Of a stretch of DNA of 5,315 nucleotides, positions 1 through 3,893 are shown piece by piece; within the stretch, counting starts at the first letter, position 1; each line of letters begins with the position of its first letter. Below the pieces are notes generated by a model. It saw only the letters and a program-made list of their open reading frames with translations. It searched no databases and was not told where the DNA came from. The translations under genes and the position numbers were made by a program. This stretch comes from an uncultured Spongiibacteraceae bacterium (GTDB lineage: Bacteria; Pseudomonadota; Gammaproteobacteria; Pseudomonadales; Dasaniaceae): assembly GCA_937969395.1 (NCBI GenBank), contig CALBVI010000316.1, positions 1 to 5,315 of the forward strand, written 5' to 3'.

Positions 1-1164
1 AGTGCAAAAACATTAAACAAAGAGATGTCAGGAAAACAGCTGCCGGCTGAGGTCGCTAATTTTCTCCAAGGTCCATGGCGAGAATCTATGCGCCTCATCA
101 TTATTCACCAAGGCGCCAATAGCGAAGACTGGAAAAAAATATTGCTGTTAACAGAAACTCTGGTGTGGAGCGTTCAGCCAGACAACAATGATGACAATAA
201 AAAACATCAATTAATTCTTGATTCCATTTCAGAACTGTCAGAACAACTTCGCGAGAGTACTAGCAACTTATATCACGACAACAACCTAGATCAAGAATTA
301 GCAAAGGTTGAGCAAGTACATTTAAAAATATTGCGGGGAGAAAAACTCAACTACCAAGCTTTCGACCTAATAGATAGCACCAACCCTTTAGTTAATTCAC
401 AAGTATCAATAAGTTCAACACTTATTGAAAAGGTATCATCGTTTGAAGCGGGGCAATGGTTTATTGATCATTCAAACAAAGAAGAAAACCGCATAAAACT
501 ATGCTTAAAAATAAGTTCAGCCCAGCAATTATTATTCACTAATTTTATCGGCATCAAGGCAGCGCAATATAGCTTTGAGGAGTTTGCCTATCTCTTATCA
601 TCAAATACTATAAAACCTCTATCAAACCAAGACCCTCTACGTGCAACAGCTGAAAAAATACTATCCACACTATTTAATTCCTATCAGCAACGACAAGCAC
701 AAACCAAAGAAAAACAGATCCATGAACAAAAAATTATTCGGGAAAAACTGGAAGAACGTAAAACGGCCCGAAGGAAAGCACTAAGAGAAGCACAAGAAAT
801 AGCTATCGAAAAAGAAAATACACAACAAAAAATCAATCAAGAAAAACGCCATCTACAAGAAATAACGCAACAGAAAGCGCAGCAAAAGCAACTACTTTCC
901 AATATAGAAAAATTACAGATTAGTGCCAGAGTCGAATTTATTGAAGATAACAACAAATCTGTCTGTAAAATAGCTGCTATTTTACCAGCCAATGAGCAGT
1001 ATATTTTTGTTGATCGCGCTGGCATTAAACGCTATGCAATAAACAAACAACAATTAGCAAAAAAACTGCTAGAATCCTCCGCTAAAATTATCGATTACGG
1101 AAGTAGCTTTGACAACACCTTAGAAAAGGTCGTTAACAACTTGCGAGCAAGGAAAAAACAATGA
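1..1164 (+). CDS. DUF1631-family protein, C-terminal part (5' end outside window)
   Basis: The frame is open from base 1 through the stop at 1162-1164. The first Met (base 25) has no properly spaced ribosome-binding site, and DUF1631 proteins are usually 700-800 residues, so this is most likely the C-terminal half of a longer protein. Numbering from that Met: residues 6-51 (LPAEVANFLQGPW ... LVWSVQP) match the conserved DUF1631 segment as I remember it. Residues about 139-215 and 297-375 each look like a small beta-rich unit ending in a 'Q-x-x-F-x-x-x-x-GIK' core followed by a helix. Between them, residues about 222-297 are a highly charged Lys/Glu/Gln/Arg helix, probably a coiled coil. No signal peptide or membrane segment is visible in this part, so it is probably cytoplasmic. 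The biochemical function of DUF1631 is unknown. The 4-bp overlap with the following PilZ gene suggests co-translation and a link to c-di-GMP signalling (inference). Family call fairly sure; function unknown. Confidence 0.8.
   Translation, partial: SAKTLNKEMSGKQLPAEVANFLQGPWRESMRLIIIHQGANSEDWKKILLLTETLVWSVQPDNNDDNKKHQLILDSISELSEQLRESTSNLYHDNNLDQELAKVEQVHLKILRGEKLNYQAFDLIDSTNPLVNSQVSISSTLIEKVSSFEAGQWFIDHSNKEENRIKLCLKISSAQQLLFTNFIGIKAAQYSFEEFAYLLSSNTIKPLSNQDPLRATAEKILSTLFNSYQQRQAQTKEKQIHEQKIIREKLEERKTARRKALREAQEIAIEKENTQQKINQEKRHLQEITQQKAQQKQLLSNIEKLQISARVEFIEDNNKSVCKIAAILPANEQYIFVDRAGIKRYAINKQQLAKKLLESSAKIIDYGSSFDNTLEKVVNNLRARKKQ
1149..1154 (+). promoter_or_regulatory. Ribosome-binding site of the PilZ gene
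   Basis: AAGGAA lies inside the end of the DUF1631 gene, with its AGGA core 7 nt before the ATG at 1161. It supports that start and the overlapping-gene arrangement. Confidence 0.6.
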
Positions 1165-1520
1165 TAAATCACGATGATAATCGCTCAGAATCACGCATCA
1201 ATCAAGCGGCCACTATTTTTTTAGAAGTTTGTTCTAGTGACCCCGATGGCAATGCTGCACCGCAAGTTATCATTTGTAATAGCGTTGATATTTCAGCCAA
1301 TGGTATACAAATCCAAATAGATCAAGACGTAGCCATCGGCAGCATTCTAAGATTATGCGTCGACATTCATAATAATGAAGAAGAAATCTACCTCGTTGGC
1401 GAAGCTAAATGGGTAAACCGCCACGATGGTCACTACAATATAGGGTTTGAATTATATGACGCTGAAGGCACCGATATTTTAGGCTGGAAAAACATCATTG
1501 CAGAGATGCTAACAGCCTAA
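1161..1520 (+). CDS. Single-domain PilZ protein, predicted c-di-GMP receptor
   Basis: This 119-residue protein is almost entirely one PilZ domain, a small beta-barrel that binds the second messenger cyclic di-GMP. Both halves of the binding signature are present: RxxxR at residues 8-12 (RSESR) and D/NxSxxG at residues 43-48 (DISANG). The typical C-terminal strand pattern follows at about 80-97 (GEAKWVNR ... YNIGFEL), then a short helix. With all signature residues intact, c-di-GMP binding is likely; the downstream target is not visible in the sequence. The start overlaps the stop of the DUF1631 gene (ATGA) and has an AAGGA Shine-Dalgarno sequence about 7 nt upstream, inside that gene, so the two are probably translationally coupled. 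No signal peptide or membrane segment is seen; cytoplasmic. It is a small PilZ-only protein. It should not be equated with the pilus-biogenesis protein PilZ itself, which as I recall lacks the binding motif. Confidence 0.92.
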   Translation: MINHDDNRSESRINQAATIFLEVCSSDPDGNAAPQVIICNSVDISANGIQIQIDQDVAIGSILRLCVDIHNNEEEIYLVGEAKWVNRHDGHYNIGFELYDAEGTDILGWKNIIAEMLTA

Positions 1521-1529
1521 ATACATCGC

Positions 1530-2690
1530 TCAATCCTTAGGTAAAAATGGATTAATAGGAGCGTCTTCACTATCGTCCTCAGGCATCTTCTCCAAACTCA
1601 AGCTATACCCACCTGCGGAACCACCAGGTTCATCGTCACTCAGCTTTATTTTCAAGCGTAAATTATTGGCAGAGTCAGCATTTTTAATCGCCTCATCAAA
1701 TGAAATTTTTCCCTCTTGATAAAGTTTAAACAGCGCGGTATCAAAAGTTTGCATACCTAAATTTTCAGACTTCTGCATAATCTCTTTTATTTCTTCAAGT
1801 TCACCACGCAAAATTCTTTCCTTGATAGTTGCGGTGCCCAATAACACCTCAACAGCCGCCACACGTTTGTTATCAATGGTAGGAATTAAGCGCTGCGAGA
1901 TAATGGCTTTCATATTAGAGGCCAAATCCATTAATAACTGAGGGCGACGCTCTTCAGGGAAGAAATTAATAATGCGGTCCAATGCCTGATTTGCATTGTT
2001 CGCATGTAAAGTCGATATTGCTAGATGCCCCGTTTCAGCAAAAGACAAACAGTGCTCCATAGTTTCACGCTCTCGCACTTCGCCAATTAAAATAACATCT
2101 GGAGCCTGCCTCAAAGTATTTTTCAAGGCATTGTGAAAACTGCGCGTATCAACACCTACTTCGCGCTGATTAACGACCGACTTTTTATGCCTATGGACAA
2201 ATTCAACAGGATCTTCAATCGTGATAATGTGTCCCGCGCTAGTACTATTACGATGATCAATCAATGCCGCTAATGACGTTGACTTACCGGAGCCAGTCGC
2301 CCCCACAAAGAGCACTAAACCGCGTTTCTCGTTGATAATCTTTTTCAAAATTTGAGGTAAATTCAAATCGTCAAAATTGGGGATTTGAACTTTGATATTG
2401 CGCACCACAATAGAAATTTCATTGCGCTGGCGGAAAATATTAACCCGAAAACGGCCAACGGATGGAATTGAATAAGCTAAATTCATCTCCAGTTCTTCTT
2501 CAAATTTTTCTATCTGGGTAGCATCCATCAACTCATAAGCTATCTTCTGAATAGCCCCTGGCTGCAGCGCTACTTTCTCCAATGGCTTTAACACTCCCTG
2601 AAACTTAGCACAGGGAGGCGCACCGGTACTCAAGTACAAATCCGACCCGTCTTTAGTTGCTAAAATTTTTAAATAATCTTCGAATTCCAT
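1530..2690 (-). CDS. pilU: PilT/PilU-family type IV pilus retraction ATPase, PilU-like
   Basis: This is a 386-residue hexameric secretion-type ATPase that would act at the cytoplasmic base of the type IV pilus and power or assist pilus retraction (twitching). The N-terminal PAS-like domain (about 1-100) begins MEFEDYLKIL and includes the typical 'GSDLYLSTGAPP' segment. The ATPase core shows Walker A at 130-138 (GATGSGKST), the Asp box at 156-164 (ITIEDPVEF), Walker B at 198-210 (DVILIGEVRERET, with Glu204 the expected catalytic residue) and the His box at 226-236 (STLHANNANQA). The region 286-320 (TIKERILRGELEE ... LGMQTFDTAL) corresponds to the AIRNLIRE-type segment, and 'NADSANNLRL' at 337-346 is typical of PilU-type proteins. 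An acidic, Gly/Pro-containing tail (about 351-386) follows. A GAGGA Shine-Dalgarno sequence lies 5 nt before the ATG. In many relatives pilU directly follows pilT; here the upstream neighbour is a divergent unrelated gene. It could be a PilU-like paralog rather than the classical PilU, so the symbol is less certain than the family. Confidence 0.88.
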   Translation of the reverse strand: MEFEDYLKILATKDGSDLYLSTGAPPCAKFQGVLKPLEKVALQPGAIQKIAYELMDATQIEKFEEELEMNLAYSIPSVGRFRVNIFRQRNEISIVVRNIKVQIPNFDDLNLPQILKKIINEKRGLVLFVGATGSGKSTSLAALIDHRNSTSAGHIITIEDPVEFVHRHKKSVVNQREVGVDTRSFHNALKNTLRQAPDVILIGEVRERETMEHCLSFAETGHLAISTLHANNANQALDRIINFFPEERRPQLLMDLASNMKAIISQRLIPTIDNKRVAAVEVLLGTATIKERILRGELEEIKEIMQKSENLGMQTFDTALFKLYQEGKISFDEAIKNADSANNLRLKIKLSDDEPGGSAGGYSLSLEKMPEDDSEDAPINPFLPKD

Positions 2691-2711
2691 TATTGTCCTC
2701 TTTAAATCCTA

Positions 2712-2741
2712 TTCAGATTTAACCTACTATTGAGCTATGAT
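2712..2741 (+). promoter_or_regulatory. Possible sigma70 promoter for the Mpo1-like gene
   Basis: TTCAGA (2712-2717; 4 of 6 to the -35 consensus) and TATGAT (2736-2741; 5 of 6 to the -10) are separated by 18 bp. Transcription would begin near 2748, leaving a leader of about 60 nt that contains the inverted repeat at 2769-2788. Confidence 0.32.
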
Positions 2742-2753
2742 GGTAACTGTCAT
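2726..2753 (-). promoter_or_regulatory. Possible sigma70 promoter for the pilU-like gene
   Basis: On the minus strand, ATGACA (2748-2753; 5 of 6 to the -35 consensus) and AATAGT (2726-2731; 4 of 6 to the -10) are separated by 16 bp. This would give a short leader of about 28 nt. It is a weak match made by eye, and it overlaps the candidate promoter on the opposite strand. Confidence 0.22.
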
Positions 2754-2768
2754 TACAGCCGTTTAGTC

Positions 2769-2788
2769 CTATGCAGCCATAAGCATAG
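2769..2788. repeat. Small inverted repeat in the leader of the Mpo1-like gene
   Basis: CTATGC (2769-2774) and GCATAG (2783-2788) form a perfect 6-bp inverted repeat around an 8-nt centre, in the divergent region between the pilU-like and Mpo1-like genes. It sits 8 nt before the GGAG ribosome-binding site of the latter. It could be a weak RNA hairpin or a regulator half-site pair. No U-run follows, so it is not a terminator. It may be chance. Confidence 0.35.
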
Positions 2789-2808
2789 CTGGTCTCGGAG
2801 TATTTCAA

Positions 2809-3120
2809 ATGTCTTTTAAAACATTTAACAGCTTTTATCGCTTTTATCTGCAAGAGCACAGCAACCCTCTTTGTCGCTACTGTCACTATATCGGTCTAAC
2901 GCTGGTTATCTTTATTGTTGCGGCTAGCTTTTTTACCCAACACTATTATTTCTTATTAAGCACTCCATTTGCTGGCTATGGCTTCTCGTGGATTGGCCAT
3001 TATTTTTTTGAGAAAAACAAACCCGCTAGTTTTTCTCATCCGCTCTATAGCTTCATAGCAGACTGGCGTATGTTTTTTGATTGGCTAGTATCGCCACTAC
3101 ATACACCAGATAAACGTTAA
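2809..3120 (+). CDS. Mpo1-like (DUF962) small membrane protein
   Basis: This 103-residue protein shows the conserved blocks of the Mpo1-like/DUF962 family: 'FYLQEHSNPLCRYCHYIG' at 12-29 and 'GYGFSWIGHYFFEKNKPA' at 56-73, then 'HPLYSFIADWRMF' at 77-89. The repeated His residues (His17, His26, His64, His77) with Glu68 are candidate metal ligands. Yeast Mpo1 is an Fe(II)-dependent dioxygenase that shortens 2-hydroxy fatty acids by alpha-oxidation; whether bacterial relatives do the same is inference. Two hydrophobic stretches (about 27-42 and 46-66) suggest an inner-membrane protein, with conserved polar blocks at the helix ends. It is shorter than yeast Mpo1 but keeps all blocks, so it does not look truncated. 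A GGAG ribosome-binding site lies 8 nt before the ATG. It is transcribed alone, divergent from the pilU-like gene and convergent with the DUF924 gene. Family call firm, activity unproven. Confidence 0.85.
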   Translation: MSFKTFNSFYRFYLQEHSNPLCRYCHYIGLTLVIFIVAASFFTQHYYFLLSTPFAGYGFSWIGHYFFEKNKPASFSHPLYSFIADWRMFFDWLVSPLHTPDKR

Positions 3121-3121
3121 T

Positions 3122-3133
3122 CAATAATTATTG
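3122..3133. repeat. AT-rich 12-bp palindrome at a convergent gene junction
   Basis: CAATAATTATTG is a perfect 12-bp palindrome spanning the 7-bp gap between the Mpo1-like stop and the DUF924 stop, and it includes the DUF924 stop codon. An 8-bp palindrome, TTGGCCAA (3131-3138), partly overlaps it. There is no loop and no GC-rich stem, so it is a poor intrinsic terminator. It may be chance. Confidence 0.3.
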
Positions 3134-3751
3134 GCCAAATCGAGCACCGCCACTATTAAGATAAGCCAACTCCTGCGCTGTTGATTCTCGTTGCAAACTC
3201 TCATTGCGGTGGGGAAAACGACCAAACTGCTGAATAATCTCTCGGTGATGGATAGCAAACCTCAAACTTGATTGTAGATATTTCTCACCCGAGTTAGGCG
3301 CTTGTAGCAACAATTGCTCAAATAACTCAACGGCTTGATTTTGATCCGACAATTGTTCTGAATGTTCAAACGGCATATAAAAAAAGCTGCGCTGCACCCA
3401 TGTTAATTGTAGGTCGACGCCATTTTCCACCCCCTCTTTCACGATGACTAGAGCTTGAGCATCACTAGCAAACGCCTCACCGTCACCACGGTGAATATTA
3501 CGAGAAAATTGATCTAGCAATAGCACTAACGCCAGCGTGCCTTGGGGTGTATTGCACCAATCCTTTAACAAATCAGCTTTGGCACTTTGCAGCCAAGGGG
3601 CAAATTGCTCTCTAATATCTTGATCTAATGCTTCGCCACCGCCATACCAAAGCGCCTGCTGCTGGCCTATTTCAAAACCATCACCGATATCTGCGAACCA
3701 AAAGTTTAATATAGACTCAATCATGCTCATATTTACTGTATCTGCTGTCAT
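3128..3751 (-). CDS. DUF924-family protein
   Basis: This 207-residue soluble protein matches DUF924, an all-helical family with a TPR-like fold and no established function. Family landmarks are 'ILNFWFAD' at 14-21, 'LLLDQFSRNIHRG' at 77-89, 'FYMPFEHSE' at 124-132, and 'FAIHHREIIQQFGRFPHRN' at 165-183 followed by 'ELAYL' at 194-198. Length is normal for the family. Met1 is chosen over Met8 and Met10 because a near-perfect Shine-Dalgarno sequence (GGAGGTGA) lies just upstream; the first seven residues are not otherwise conserved as far as I can tell. No signal peptide or membrane segment is seen. It is divergent from gshA, sharing a 142-bp upstream region, and convergent with the Mpo1-like gene. 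The conserved His/Arg/Phe residues could form a binding groove, but no reaction can be named from sequence. Confidence 0.87.
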   Translation of the reverse strand: MTADTVNMSMIESILNFWFADIGDGFEIGQQQALWYGGGEALDQDIREQFAPWLQSAKADLLKDWCNTPQGTLALVLLLDQFSRNIHRGDGEAFASDAQALVIVKEGVENGVDLQLTWVQRSFFYMPFEHSEQLSDQNQAVELFEQLLLQAPNSGEKYLQSSLRFAIHHREIIQQFGRFPHRNESLQRESTAQELAYLNSGGARFGQ

Positions 3752-3754
3752 TCT

Positions 3755-3762
3755 TCACCTCC
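3755..3762 (-). promoter_or_regulatory. Strong ribosome-binding site that fixes the DUF924 start
   Basis: The minus strand reads GGAGGTGA, an 8-base match to the 16S rRNA anti-Shine-Dalgarno complement. The GGAGG core ends 6 nt before the ATG at 3751-3749. It is the strongest such site in the window and favours this start over the two downstream Met codons (3730 and 3724). Confidence 0.75.
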
Positions 3763-3813
3763 CGACAATTAACCACTAAGCCGTTTAATCTAGCCGCTGC
3801 TTATGCACAACCC

Positions 3814-3842
3814 TTGTACATGATTAACACCGCGATTAGAAT
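3814..3842 (+). promoter_or_regulatory. Possible sigma70 promoter for gshA
   Basis: TTGTAC (3814-3819; 3 of 6 to the -35 consensus) and TAGAAT (3837-3842; 5 of 6 to the -10) are separated by 17 bp. Transcription would begin near 3849 and give a leader of about 45 nt before the proposed TTG start. The position fits well; the -35 match is weak. Confidence 0.4.
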
Positions 3843-3881
3843 GCCCATCTGATAGCTGACGCGCAATAACAATGCGCCTGT

Positions 3882-3885
3882 GGAG
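3882..3885 (+). promoter_or_regulatory. Ribosome-binding site supporting the TTG start of gshA
   Basis: GGAG lies 8 nt before the TTG at 3894. Between the upstream in-frame stop (3867-3869) and the conserved GshA core there is no ATG or GTG in frame, so this site decides the start. Confidence 0.5.
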
Positions 3886-3893
3886 ACCACCTT

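Noticed and set aside
25..27. ATG as the true start of the first gene
   Set aside because: The frame stays open to the left edge, there is no spaced ribosome-binding site, and the protein is about half the usual DUF1631 length, so an internal Met is more likely.
837..1025. Minus-strand 62-codon reading frame inside the DUF1631 gene
   Set aside because: It lies fully antisense to the coiled-coil region, has a Cys/Ser-rich composition typical of antisense translation of Lys/Gln/Ala codons, and shows no recognisable domain.
2747..2758. CTGT-CATT-ACAG mini-hairpin in the pilU/Mpo1 divergent region
   Set aside because: A four-base stem is expected by chance and it lies among candidate promoter elements rather than at a transcript end.
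3724..3732. Downstream Met codons (Met8, Met10) as the DUF924 start
   Set aside because: The near-perfect Shine-Dalgarno sequence is placed for the upstream ATG at 3751.
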